From positions 39,903,781 to 39,967,780 of the forward strand of contig NC_053497.1 of assembly GCF_905171775.1 (NCBI RefSeq): 64,000 nt of DNA, read 5' to 3'. Positions 10,945 to 22,355 of this stretch are shown here, piece after piece. Under the pieces are notes generated by a model, which saw nothing but the letters and a program-made list of their open reading frames with translations, did no database searches and had not been told where the DNA came from. Origin of the DNA: Rana temporaria. Lineage: Eukaryota; Chordata; Amphibia; Anura; Ranidae. The first letter of the stretch is position 1, and every line of letters begins with the position of its first letter. The position numbers were made by a program, and so were the translations under genes.

Positions 10945-13262
10945 TACGCTAGTTGGTGGTCATATTTAAAGTAGTTGTAACCCCTCCATATACCCAATGA
11001 AGTGAGTAGCCTCAGGTGATACACAGAGGTGAAACAAATCCTCCTACATACGTTTACTTGTTAATTTGCAGTCTTCTCTTCTCTACATTCATTCAAAAGA
11101 GCAGAATTATGATAAAATCCTACTGCATCTGTCAGTATCATAGAGGAGGGGGTGAAGAGCTACAGTTACAGTGTGTGAGAGCTGATTGGAGGAAAGGGAC
11201 ATTCCCCCCCCCCCCCACACACACACACACATACATACACATGGCAAAGGAACACGCAGAGCTGTGTTCTGAATAGACAAGCTGTGTGCTGAGCTCTCCT
11301 CCCCCATTATAAATGTATCTTATCAGAAGTGACTGATAACAGAGGAATGAAACTCCAGAGAGAAACCGATGCTTAGAGCTTTGGAGAGAGAAAAGACTAC
11401 AGACATATGTACTTTGTTCACATTTTATGACTGGAGGTTTACATCTACTTTAAAGTATAACCAAAGGCAAAGTTTTTATTTTATTTTAGTTTTGGATAGG
11501 GTGGAGAGGGATTAGAACTCTTGTCAGGGTTGTATTGCTGTCTGTGCCTCTGTTAGAGACATTCACCCTCTCTATTTGTCCTTTCTACCATTGTCATTGA
11601 AAGTGGGGTATCAAGGGGTTAAGTGTGTTCCCTAGGTGTGTTCTAACTGTAGGGGAGATGGGCTGCCAGGGACATGACAGAGATCACTGTTCTCGATGAC
11701 TGGGAACAGTAGATCTCTGTCATGTCCCCTGTAAGGACGGGGATTCACTTGTTTACATAAGCAGATCTCTGTTCTTCCTCTGTAATAGGCTATCGCAGGT
11801 CAACAGCAGACATCGAGTCAAGGGGCTGAATGATCAGATTCATTTATACAGCTCAATGCTAAAATAAATTGTACTCAAGCCTTGTTTAAAGAAGATGGAG
11901 ACCCAACAAGGTTTTGCCTGTAATGCAACCTTTTTGGCACTGGACCCTGTTGTATAGGAACCCTGGGTATTTAAGAACTAAGGAAATTCCTGCAGGGTGC
12001 TGTACAGGTCCAAGGGAGTGGACCTCAAAAGTGAAAGGGTCCTTGAAGGTCATGAGTGACATTGCTAGGCTCTGTGGCGAGATGAGTAAGTGAACCCTCT
12101 TCTATTAAAAATGATTAAGGGGTAAACATACTGCCTGCTTCCTTTTTTCTTTTGCAACACAATCCCTGTGCTAGTTCTTTTTTAAGCCACAAGAGGTAAG
12201 TGGAGACCTGGTTCTTGCTCTGAAAGACTGCTGGTACAGGTTATAACCAGAAGGTATGCTGTTCACAATAGGAGCTGTTGTGGACATTTTATGAAGATGT
12301 ATTTAATATGTATTGTCATAGTGTTGCCCAGTGTTAGTACTCCTGCAGCCCGCTCTAAAGAGCTGACTGGGGCAGACTGACACTGGTTGAGTCCCGTCTG
12401 GTAGTGGAAAACTTCCTGGGATTGGAGAGAGGTGTTTGCAGAGTGGGGACATGTCTGCCAGCAAAAGGGCCCCTGTGCATTAGCACAGAACGATCCTCTG
12501 GAGGGGATATGTTCGCTCTGCAAGGACATTATCAGTTATAGGTGGATGAACTCTCTTGTCTCTGCAGTGTCTGATCAGCATGGTCGGGATTCATAGCGTA
12601 CACCTGCAGATAGCCTCCCATCCACAAGGAACAGTAGTATAATCCGGGTATACTTTGTTCTCTGGAACAACGCAGAATAAGGATTCCTATCAGTCCATGT
12701 TTGTTCAGCCATGCGGCTTGTTTTGTTTAGCTTCCATGCACCCATGTGGCTTGTTTGTTTAGCTTCTGCTCAGACACACCCATAGGAATCCTTTAGCCAT
12801 TATTCATTGGATGTTTATATTAACTTGTTCTGTTGGAAAGATCTTGTGTGCACTTCCCCCCTTTCCCTTCCTGTGAGTCCACTCCCCTTTACTGTTTGCC
12901 ATTTCCTGTGATGTCATTTTGTATTAAGGAAGTGATTGGCTATTGTGGCGATCACTTCCTGTTTGTCTAAACTTTTGTCTTTTATGAATAAAAGAGCCAA
13001 GCACACTGCTCCCAGGAGCAGTCAGATGAGAACATGAGCTGTGGCCATGTATTGTAAAATCTTGGATGAGAACTTTCTTCCCTCAGCCAGAACACTGAAG
13101 ATGGGTCTTCCAGCATAACGATTTTTACTTTTTTTTGGCATACTGTCATTAGAGTAGTTCAGTGTCACTATAGTTACAATGTACTACTCTAGGGGGGTGA
13201 TCAGGGATTTTTTTTACACTATTGTTGCTTATAACAGTGATGGTCCCTGTTATAAGCAAAAG
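10945..13262. other. Gene-free interval with repeats and an LTR-like segment
   Basis: 10275-10316 and 11476-11520 share 'ttggataga/ggtgg.gagggattagaac', probably ends of one decayed element. 11206-11241 is a C-run plus (AC)n. 12695-12780 has two copies of 'catg.ggcttgttttgtttagcttc', followed by 'tttatgaataaaagagcc' near 12985. Repeats followed by a TATA-like box resemble an LTR U3 region, but no edges were found. No gene is supported. Confidence 0.4.
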
Positions 13263-13794
13263 TTTTAACTGTCATTACTGACTAAACAATATGAAGACAC
13301 ATAAACATCAAAAACTGCAAATAAAGGTGCTGAGTGATCAAATCTTAACTAAGAAGATGACGCTGGAAAAAATAGTGTCAAAGTCCAAATGTGAAAGTGA
13401 CAGGCTGCTGTGAATGGGTGTCCACTAATCCCAGAGGAAATGGAAACTCCACCAAAGACACCAGTCTGGTCTCCCAGAACTCTCACCTCAATGAGGGAAA
13501 AATAGAGCGGTCAATACATCAAACTCCACCTCATGGCAGTCTCCTCAATGTCTCCTGATACCAACGGGTGTGAACCTGATGGCTGAATGTAGTACCTGGA
13601 AGGTCTCAAGCCAGGGAAACAAGAGGGACAAAAGAGGGCCTCCAATGGTGTAGTATAAAGTAAAATAGGACATTTATTGAAAACAAGTTGCGCTTACATA
13701 AAAACCATAAAAACGAGCATGTAAACAAACCGTGGCATCCTCTGTGCCGTCTCACATCACTCCTGGTGTACGTCTTGTCCTACGGCCAATCCCT

Positions 13795-13825
13795 ACGCGT
13801 TCCTGTCTCGTTTCTTCGTCTGGGG
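13795..13825 (-). ncRNA. Degenerate hammerhead-like core in Penelope 3' region
   Basis: On the - strand CAGACGA (13822-13816) is followed by about 13 nt and then GGAACGCGTAGG. The canonical order is CUGANGA, stem II, GAAA, then a short self-complementary stem III such as ACGCGT. Here ACGCGT is intact, but the GAAA box and stem II are degraded. It is in the expected place, the element's terminal region and sense strand. Probably inactive. Confidence 0.4.
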
Positions 13826-14595
13826 AACCTTATTGCCCGTGTTGTTGCAGACTTTATGTGTATAGACAGGAAGTCAGTTAGCCGCCATTTTCTTGAAGCC
13901 TAGCTTCAGAATTGCTGGTGGCATAACAATCAAATAGGCTGGCAGATATTATAAAGTATTAGCAATATCGGAAAATATTGGGCATCAGATAGGGGTATTG
14001 GGAGAATCGTACAGGCATCAGAAAAAATGTTAAGAAAAAACATTCCTCTGGATGCATAATAACGAATTTCCCTATCTATTACACCATCATCTGAAACAGC
14101 CTAAGATATCGCCATCTAGCGTCTAAACTTGGGTAATACTATGGCTCGAACACTCGGGCCGGCCTGAATATATCGCCATCTAGTGGATATTAATAAGTAT
14201 TACCAATACCTCACAGGTACAACTGAAGTTTGACCGAGAAATAAGAAAAAAAATAGGAAAAAAGTGGGTAGACGTCTCAAACTACCACTAATTATTATAT
14301 AGGCATAAATTAATAATTTAAATAGATAAAAATATAATAACAATAAAATTGAATATTTAAAATTAAAAAAATAGGACTGATGTAGTATACAGCAGTATCA
14401 CAAAGGGGGTTAACCATAAATATTCCTAGGCGATCACACACCAAGATTGACGTGTCACATAACATTGTAAACATGTGGCCAAATTGACTCTCATCAATAC
14501 ATGCTGATCACAAGAATATATCATCGAGAAACTAAATGAAGGTGGATATTAGACATATAGTGACGTAATAAGCCTGCCTGTCTAGGGGTATTTCT
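13826..14595 (-). other. Penelope 3' untranslated region
   Basis: AT-rich, non-coding stretch between the endonuclease stop codon and the terminal repeat of the Penelope-like element. No other feature was seen in it. Confidence 0.5.
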
Positions 14596-15684
14596 TCAAA
14601 AATTGCTTAAAAAGCAATTCAAGTCGAACTCAACATTCATACCCCCAGGTACAAGTGTCCTCATGGTATGTATCCATTTGGACTCCTTTTGGCTGATGGT
14701 TCTCCATTTGTGGCTGCCTCTCCATGATTTAACATATTTTTCTATTTCCCAAAACTGCAGATGGGTAGGGTCCCTGTTGTGTACTAAATCAAAATGTCTG
14801 GAGACATTGTGCTTCGGGAAACCCTTTAAAATATTTTGAACATGCTCTTTGACTCGAACCTTTAAAGCTCTTTTGGTCCTACCTACATATTGCAGATTGC
14901 AACTACATTGTAGAACATAGACCACCCCTTCTGTGTGACATCCTACAAAGTCTCTAATCTCAAAAGAATCGCCAGTGTTGGTCGCCACAAATTCAGTTAT
15001 TTTTTTCTGTGGTCTGTGTGACTTCCGACATGCAAGGCAATTTTTGCATGGGAAAAAAACTTTCCCTGTAAAGAAAAAGAATCCCACCTTCGGCGGGGGT
15101 TCCACAACTGATTTCACAATCAGATCTTTTAGTGTTGGTGCTCTTTTATAAGTCATCCGTGGTTGCTCTGGGAGGATGGTACATAGATCTTTATCATTCC
15201 GTAAGATGTGCCAGTGTTTCTTGATAATTTTGGCTACATCTTTGTGTTGTGAATTAAAGTTCAGGATAAGGCAGGGGGCCTCTTGTTGTGTCACTCCAGG
15301 CTCTTTGTTTTGCAACATCCTAGTCCTATCCATCATACCCACATCTCTGATCTGTTCGTTGATCCATGATTCCTCATAGCCCTTGACTTTGAATCTTGAT
15401 CCAATTAGTTGGGCTTGTGTACTGTAATCTTCATCCTTTGTACAGTTACGCTTCATCCTCACTAACTGTCCCCTCGGGATGTTAAAAAGCCAAGGTTTAA
15501 AATGGCAGCTGTCCATAGAGAGGTAACTGTTCGTGTCTACGTTTTTAAAAAATGTCTTAGTGACTATCCTGTTACCTTCCAGGCTGATATTCAAATCAAG
15601 AAAATCTATAGATTTCTCCTCAATTTTCCACACCAGGTGTATGTTCTTCTCATTTGTATTTAATTTGTTGAGGAAATTTTCCAA
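14596..15684 (-). pseudogene. Penelope-like protein, C-terminal part: RT thumb, linker and GIY-YIG endonuclease
   Basis: An open frame of 362 codons. Near residues 210-222 it has Cys-rich 'CKNCLACRKS', a zinc-knuckle-like motif that precedes the endonuclease in many Penelope-like elements. Near 250-285 it has 'GVVYVLQCSCNLQYVGRT' followed by 'ALKVRVKEH', a GIY-YIG core with its conserved Arg. The frame is the same as the RT frame upstream; only a TAG at 15705-15703 separates them. The first codon of this open frame is TTG and is not a genuine start. The enzyme nicks target DNA for retrotransposition. As a fragment it is presumed inactive. Confidence 0.85.
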
Positions 15685-15702
15685 AGCTTCCCTACTCCCA
15701 TT

Positions 15703-16788
15703 CTAGATAATGATCAGATCATCTATGTACCTCTTATATAGGGAGAGCTCCGCTGGGATATTCTCGTACACTGATGTCTCCTCCCATTGGGCCATAAAGG
15801 CATTCGCAACACTGGGAGCAAATTTAGCTCCCATTGCGATCCCGATGGATTGCTTATAATTTGCTTGATCATACCAAAAGTAATTATACTTGAGGCATGT
15901 GTCGAGACATTTAATTAGGTACTTTCTTAATTTACATATGAGATTGCTATAATTCCTCAGGAGCCATTTAGTTGCAAAGCACACATCGTGATGTTTTACT
16001 ATCGTATACAACGATGTCACATCGGCTGTTGCAAGTAATGTTCTCCCTTCAAGTAAAGATGTTGTACTTAACAGCTGTAAAATATGTTTTGTATCCTTGA
16101 GAAAAGCTTGCGTTTTTTGGACAGCAGGTTGCATGAAGTGATCTTTATACTGACCCAATCTCGAGGTCAGGGAATCAATCCCATTGACGTTGGGTCTACC
16201 CGGGGGGTTCTCTCTTGACTTATGTATTTTTGGGATGGTATATATTACAGGTATTCTGCAGGTTTCAGGGATCAGATATTTGGCTTCTTTCTTATTCAAG
16301 ATTTCCTTCTTCACTCCCAGATTGATGAGTAGTTGTAATTCTTTCTTATACTTGATCGTCGGATTACCTAAGCGTTTGGTATAGGTGCTCTCATCCTGTA
16401 GTTTTCTGTTCAACTCATCTTTGTATTGTTGTTTAGACTGTACGACCACCGCCCCCCCTTTATCCGCCGGACTGACTACGATATCTTCTCTCTGGGTTAG
16501 GAGCTTAATACCCTTCTTGATATGCACTGGATCAGATCTTACTTTTAGTTTTAAAGATTCCAGATCTTTCAAAACGAGTTTCTTGAGCACATCAATGTGC
16601 TGATTGTTGGTCACTTGAGGGTTATAGACAGAGTTATTCCTCAAAGTGCTGTGCACAGGTAATGGTTGAGCGTTCTCTACAGGGTGTTGTGACCTGAAGG
16701 GGTTGTTTAGAATGTATTTTTTGATATTGAGCTTTCTCACATATTTTTGTATCCCAATATATGTTTTAAATTTGTTAAGGTTCTTCAT
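15703..16788 (-). pseudogene. Penelope-like reverse transcriptase core
   Basis: An open frame of about 361 codons ending in TAG at 15705-15703. RT motifs appear in order: 'TADVTSLYT' (motif A Asp), 'GIAMGAKFAPSVANAFM' (motif B) and 'YKRYIDDLIII' (motif C, catalytic YIDD). The N-terminal half includes 'SPADKGGAVVV' and 'RPNVNGIDSLTSRLGQY', typical of Penelope-type RTs. The stop falls a few residues after YIDD, removing the thumb and endonuclease unless read through. The frame is open in both directions around it, so the damage is a single nonsense change. Confidence 0.9.
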
Positions 16789-17017
16789 CAGTGCATGTTT
16801 TAGGCCTTTGTCTAGAACTGCTAATTCCTCAGCAGAGATAGGCCTTCCACTGAGATTTACGACATTCTCTCCAACTCTTCTCTTTTTCGCTTGGCATCTC
16901 TTTCCCGCTCTAGTGCCTCTCTTAGTTCTGGGCTGGGTCTGGCCTCTTGGGGACGGCCTCTCGGTGAGCGGTGTGGATCTTGTACCCGTTGGGGGGAATG
17001 ATCCCTCCGCTCCCTGT

Positions 17018-17790
17018 CTAAAAAAGAGCGTTGTGAGTTGTAGTCATATTGATATTGATATTGTCGTTGATCTGGGGGACATTGTTCTTGATACTGTCTG
17101 ATTGGGTCAAACCTATTATATGTGGGAATGGGTGTTCTCGCATACCCTCCATGGTGTTCATATTGTTGCGGTTGCCCTCTGTTGTCTCTCTGATTCCTTT
17201 CATTGTTTTGCCCATTATTCTGGGGTTTCTTGAATGGTTTCTTAAATGGTTTCTTCCCTGTTTTTTTCTAGGTGTCCGTGGTCCATAGTAACTGGTAGTA
17301 GGTTGTTCATAATAGGGTCTAGTCGTCCCAGGATATGGATCCTTTCCTTCAAATCTCGGCTCATTCCTGATATAGGACACCAAGGGGTCCTGTATCCTCA
17401 CCTCCCTTTCTGGTGTTGAGTAAGTGGAGATGGGTGGTGCCTGTTCAGTTTTCTGCTGCCATTTAAAGACCTGGTCAGACTTATAGTTTGCCACATCTCG
17501 CTGGTATTTTTTCATTTTTCGCAACTGTACTTCTAAATCCTTGGCTATTAAATCCTTATTTAATTGCGTAGATAGCTTCTTATAGTCTCCAGTGTCTTTA
17601 TGGGGTTCAATTTTTGTTTTTAGTTCTTCTATCTGTTTTTCTAGTGCCCGAACCTTCCGCTGCTTTCGTTTCAGCAGAAATTTCAGGCCTTCCACGCTTC
17701 TATTGTTAAAGAATTCAAACCATTTATCAACTGACTCCTTATCAGTAAGATAAGGGAGGTAATTCCCAACGAAGTCTGCGGGGTACAATG
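17018..17790 (-). pseudogene. Penelope-like protein, N-terminal coiled-coil region
   Basis: Encodes 'LTDKESVDKWFEFFNNRSVE' followed by a Lys/Glu-rich coiled coil ('RKVRALEKQIEELKTKIEP') and then a Pro/Tyr/Arg-rich tail. The apparent first codons up to 17821 lie inside the inserted MITE and do not belong to the protein. A frameshift is likely just after the MITE junction: another frame there gives 'VPRRLRWELPPLSY' and a stop. The region lies upstream of RT and probably helps nucleic acid binding or multimerisation. Confidence 0.6.
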
Positions 17791-18499
17791 GGCCAGATTC
17801 ACAGAAGAGATACGCCGTCATATCTCTGTGTTACGGCCGTCCTAACTATGCGACTGATTCATAGAATCAGTTACGCATAGATAGCCATAAGATCCGACAG
17901 GTGTAATTGAATTACACCGTCGGATCTTAAGGATCCAATTCTATGCCGGCCGCTAGGTGGCGAGGTCATTGCGGTCGGCGTAGAATATGCAAATGACTAG
18001 TTACGGCGATCCACGAAGATCCGCACGTTTGTCGCAATCCCGTACGTCGTCAATAGTCATTTTTACCCGTCGCAAAGTTACACCTGCTTTAACATGGCTT
18101 ATCTTTAGATCAGCCATGTTAAAGTATGGCCGTCGTTCCCGCGTCGAATTTCGATTTTTTTTTTCTTGCGTAAGACGTCCGGGAATACGAAACGCCGTAA
18201 CACACGTCGCTTTTAAAAAAAACGCTGGGGCGCCGTAATTTTGCGCAATGCACGTCGGGAAATTTCCTAACGGAGCATGTGCAGAACGTTCGGCACGGGA
18301 ACGCGCCTAATTTAAATGGTGCCCGCCCCATTTTAATTAGGCGGGCTTGTGCCAAGCAGAATTACGTTACACCGCTGCAAGTTTACAGGTAAGAGCTTTG
18401 TGAATCAGGCACTTACGCTGTAAACCTGCGGCAGTGTAACGTAAATGGGATACGTTACGCTGCCGCAGCGTAACGTATTTCTTTCTGAATCTGGCCCAA
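17791..18499. mobile_element. MITE, GGGCCAGATTC termini, 3-bp duplication, nested in Penelope
   Basis: Starts gggccagattcac and ends gaatctggccc. AAT flanks both ends (17788-17790 and 18500-18502). The Penelope ORF resumes on each side, which fixes the insertion site. It belongs with 326-1069, 33571-36268 and 49937-50647. Confidence 0.85.
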
Positions 18500-18873
18500 T
18501 GTTTTCTCTGATATACCTATCAAAGGTATTAATGTCCCACCACAGACTCACCTTTTTCTCCATGTGGTGACCTAGCTTTCTGACCAAGCTCTGAAGGTCT
18601 AGATCAGTGTTTCTCAACTCCAGTCCTCAAGGCGCCCCAACAGGTCATGTTTTCAGGATTTCCCTCAGATGAAACGGCTGTGGTAATTAAAAAGGCAGTG
18701 AAACTGATCAAATCACATGTGCAAAATAATGGAAAGCCTGAAAACATGACCTGTTGGGGCGCCTTGAGGACTGCAGTTGAGAAATACTGGTCTAGATTAA
18801 GTGTCTTATTCTGTGGGTTAAAAACCTCATCTAGGTTGACATTTCTGTTTTCAACAAAGGTGAAAACATCCAT
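18500..18873 (-). pseudogene. Penelope-like protein, extreme N-terminus (split by a hAT MITE)
   Basis: The ORF starts at ATG 18873-18871 with 'MDVFTFVENRNVNLDEVF', continues to the hAT MITE at 18789, then resumes at 18604 with 'LQSLVRKLGHHMEKK' and 'RYIRENI' before the second MITE. The frame is continuous across the hAT insertion once the 8-bp duplication is allowed for. The start is favoured because it follows the 5' untranslated part directly and is the first ATG of the sense strand. Confidence 0.6.
18605..18789. mobile_element. hAT MITE (185 bp) with 8-bp target duplication
   Basis: Begins cagtgtttctcaactcca and ends as the inverted equivalent 'gttgagaaatactg'. GTCTAGAT is duplicated at 18597-18604 and 18790-18797, the 8-bp size diagnostic of hAT elements. 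The two halves are nearly mirror images ('aacaggtcatgttttcag' against 'ctgaaaacatgacctgtt'). It interrupts the Penelope ORF. Confidence 0.92.
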
Positions 18874-18901
18874 AATAGCAGCAAAAGTGAATGTGTAAAT
18901 A

Positions 18902-19404
18902 GTAAATCAATATGTGTGAGCTTCTGCGCTACTAAGTGGGTAATGTCTTCCTAGCATACAGTGAAAATAATTGCAGCAAAAACTGAGTGGTGTATACACA
19001 ACAACAAAATAGATCAAATAAAGTAATATAGAGTAATTGCGCAAAACATTCATATATAAACAATATGAAGACACATACACATCAAAAAGTGCTCTGGGAT
19101 TAGTGGACACCCATTCACAGCAGCCTATCTGTCACTTTCACATTTGGACTTTGACACTATTTTTTCCAGCGTCATCTTCTTAGTTAAGATTTGATCACTC
19201 AGCACCTTTATTTGCACTTTTTGATGTTTATGTGTCTTCATATTGTTTATATATGAATGTTTTGCGCAATTACTCTCTATCACTTTATTTGATCTATTGT
19301 GTTGTTGTGTATACACCACTCAGTTTTTGCTGCAATTATTTTCACTGTATACTAGGAAGACGTTACCCACTTAGTAGCGCAGAAGCTCACACATATTGAT
19401 TTAC
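18902..19404. repeat. Inverted repeat at the Penelope 5' end (arms about 191 bp)
   Basis: 18902-19092 and 19214-19404 are near-identical in opposite orientation, both ending in 'gtaaatcaatatgtgtgag' at the outer side. The 121-bp loop (19093-19213) matches the element's 3' terminal repeat at 13290-13412. The layout is a 5'-truncated inverted copy joined to the main copy, an arrangement described for Penelope elements. Confidence 0.85.
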
Positions 19405-20943
19405 AACAGTAAGCAAGTTGCCATTAATGGAAGCCATTCGTGACAGTTTTGCTTACTTGTAATCATGTGATCGCTATGATTGGTCATGGCGATCACATGA
19501 TACCACCGCCAGTGCGCATTTGCTGAGCAACGTACCAGAGTGTTGCTAAGCCCGTAGCTGTCGCCCGCCTGCACGAAATGGGGCAGGCAGCAAGGCAGGC
19601 TGTGGGCAGGCAGCAAGGGGTTAATAATGCGTTTGATTGGCACCCAAACACACTAAGGCAATACACACACATTTCAGTGTGCCGCAAAGCATGGCAATGC
19701 ATTATAGTGTGTTTTGATGTGTTAGCAGCGCATCATTTTCAACAGACTGCCTACACGCAACACATATTTATGCACAACATCACAAGCATTAAATTATAAG
19801 TTCATCATATTTAGGGTGGAACGTGTAACACATTGACACATTTAGCATTAAAACTGAACAAAGACCATCTAAAACATATTCATATTGCCCCCCCCACCAA
19901 AAGCAGCTATAGCTTGTTTTAAAAAAAAATACAAACTGATGATTACCTTAATCTTTGGACCTCTAGCACCTGATGACATGACATCCAATCTTGCACCGAT
20001 TAGGAGGCAAACAACAAGACCAGTCCAAGACAAGTATGCAGAGCAGCTTTAGTGAATCTGTTGTCACAGACTAAGCAATTGAGTAAGTATTAAAACAAAT
20101 TACAGAAGAAAAAAAAGGGACACTTCTGATTTAACATACTCGAATAGCATTTTTTAAACCAGTTTAGTGTCACTTTAGTTTCTCAGTTAATAAATGATCA
20201 TATGAGAAGAACCAAACAAAATGACCTATGGTTACAATGAAGGTGACCTGGGTCACTATAAATGAAATCAAAAAGAACAGCAAGTTGGCATTGTCCACAT
20301 TGTCCATCACTTAAAGGCAAATATACAGCATGTCTTTATGAAGATGAAGTTGCATCACAATGCTTTTAAACCTTTCATTTAGATAATGAAGCAAGGAATG
20401 AGCACACAAAGGGAGAGAATCATGAGAACAATGATGGCTCTAAGCAGAAAGGAACATTCTCAACTGCCATTTGGCAAGTTTTATGTATACGACATCTATA
20501 TCACTCTTCCCAGCTGAAGTTTGCCTTGTGGTTGGATTAGTTAAGACAATGTTCTTAGACTATGTACATAAGGAACGCTTCAGGAACAAGAAATGAGACA
20601 TGGCACAAAAGGAAATAAAAATAAGGAAATGTATTTGCCCACTTTTACTGTCACACAGCAGAGATGGTATGATTCGCTAATACCATAAAGTCCAGCTGGG
20701 GTCCCACAACTTTCTATTACTTCATATTCCTATAGCCACAGAATGTTGTGATTTGCAACATTTTTCTCGTGGAAATGCTCTAAAATTCTCTTAATTCTTA
20801 GTGAAATTGATGCTTCTTGTTTTCACACTTCAGTGGTCTGTGCTGGCATAACTGGGTAACAGCAACACCCGTCAGCAAATGTGTCCTCACACAAGTTTCA
20901 TTCATTGTGATTGGTGATAGATCTACATCACTGGGCGACATGA
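19405..20943. other. Gene-free interval
   Basis: No supported gene. 19470-19500 has a short palindrome (tgtgatcgct... / ...gcgatcacatga). The rest is AT-rich with no recognised element. Confidence 0.4.
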
Positions 20944-21417
20944 TTAAAGTGCTTGTAAACCCAACCACACAACTTGCACCTACAGGTAAGCCTAGATTAA
21001 GGTTTACCTCTAGGTGCAAGAAATATCTCCTTAACCTACATGGTTAAGGAGATATTTGCTGAAAAGACTGCACCGATGCCGCACAGGCACACTGAGCGTG
21101 CCGTTTTTATGAATGGGATAATGGGAGTTAATGCCGTATTCCCGTGCATGCGTGGGGATCTGGCGGTCACGTGCGCATGCGTGGGAGTGATGTCATCGCC
21201 GGTCCGGCCAGTCACAGCACCGGAGCAGCGATACAAGGAAGACACTCCGAGGGAACATGGCGGTGGCGGCGGAGGAGAACTAGGAGCGCTTCGGAGGCTT
21301 TGATCTCAGGTAATTTCTATTTAATGAGCTAGTATGCCGTGCATACTAGCTCATTATGCCTTTCTCTTGCAGGGGTTGTTTTTAAGGAAACGTTTTTTCG
21401 GTTTACTTCCTCTTTAA
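20944..21417. mobile_element. TTAA-flanked MITE
   Basis: Opens ttaaagtgcttgtaaaccc and closes with the inverted 'ggtttacttcctctttaa'; TTAA is at both ends. Short inner palindromes are present (tatctccttaacc / ggttaaggagata). TTAA duplications and termini of this type suggest piggyBac-like MITEs. Related fragments lie near 2000-2120 and 41788-41910. Confidence 0.7.
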
Positions 21418-22355
21418 CTGCTTCAATATAGAGCACTTTTCCCCCCTTCCTGCTCTGGACAATTTTCAGCTTTCAATACTGCCACAATTTGACTGAATGG
21501 CACTGAAGGGCACTGATGAGGTGGCTTAGATGAGGAGGCAGCAATATGCAACACTGATGGTCACTGATAGGCGGCACAGATGAGCACTGATTGGTGGCAC
21601 TGATGGGCATTAATAGGTGCCACTGATGGGCAGCACTTATGGGTAATGATAGGCGGCACAGATAGAATTCACTGGTGGGCACTGATGGGCGGCACTGATG
21701 AGCAATGATAGGTGCCACTGATGGGCAGCACTTATGGGCAATGATAGGCGGCATGGATAGACTGTACTGGTGGACACTGATGAGCACTGATGGGTGGCAC
21801 TGATGAGCAGGCACTGATGAGCAGGCACTGATGGGCACTGAAAGTCAGCACTGACTAGCATTACTGATGGTCACAGATTGACATCACTGATGGGCACAAA
21901 TTGGCATCACTGATGGGCACAGTTTGGCATTACTGATGGGCACTGACTGGCATCACTGCTGGGCATTGTTGGGGAACACTTATCATCAGTACACTGATGA
22001 TCAGTGCCCTTATTATCAGTACAGGTCTCCCCTGTGAGGAGATGCTGCTGAACGGCTCTCCTCTCCTTACAGTCTGTCATTGTGAGGCAAGGAAAGCCAA
22101 TAAACAGCATTTCCGTGTTTACATGTGATCAGCTGTGATTGGACACAGCTGATCACATGGGTAAAGAGCCGCGCCATTTGCTCTTTTACCGAGAACGAGG
22201 TTGAGCCGCGTCCCAGGTACATTAAGCGTCTGCGATCGCTGCGCGGCACACCCCCGCGGCACGCAAGCGTGGTGAGAATGGGGCAATGTCATATGTCTCA
22301 AAACAAGGATCCCGCCTACCGTCATTTGTCTATACGGTGGGCAGGAGGTAGTTAA
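21414..22355 (+). mobile_element. TTAA-flanked element with internal GCACTGATGGGCA minisatellite
   Basis: Starts ttaactgcttcaatatag and ends 'ggaggtagttaa', sharing its first TTAA with the preceding MITE. About 21495-21990 is a degenerate tandem array of 'cactgatgggcagcactgatgagca' type units. A copy in the opposite orientation occupies 30513-31650 with matching ends. Translated frames through the array are repeats of cysteine/histidine-rich nonsense and are not genes. Confidence 0.7.

Larger units (their letters stand above)
13263..19404 (-). mobile_element. Penelope-like retroelement, decayed, with inverted 5' appendage
   Basis: Read on the - strand: an inverted appendage (19404-19093), the 5' region (19092-18874), then an ORF starting MDVF at 18873. 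The ORF runs through the coiled-coil segment, reverse transcriptase and GIY-YIG endonuclease to 14596. A 3' untranslated part down to about 13263 repeats sequence also found at 19093-19240. The ORF is broken by a hAT MITE (18605-18789), a 3-bp-duplication MITE (17791-18499), frameshifts, and a stop after the YIDD box. RT joined to GIY-YIG defines canonical Penelope-like elements; the Neptune/Poseidon-type subgroup is not resolved. Confidence 0.85.

Noticed and set aside
17791..17821. Start codon at 17821 for the Penelope coiled-coil ORF
   Set aside because: It lies inside the inserted MITE; the true N-terminus begins at 18873.
21473..21861. Similar Cys/His-rich open frames on the - strand
   Set aside because: Same minisatellite translated; no start context, domain or conservation.
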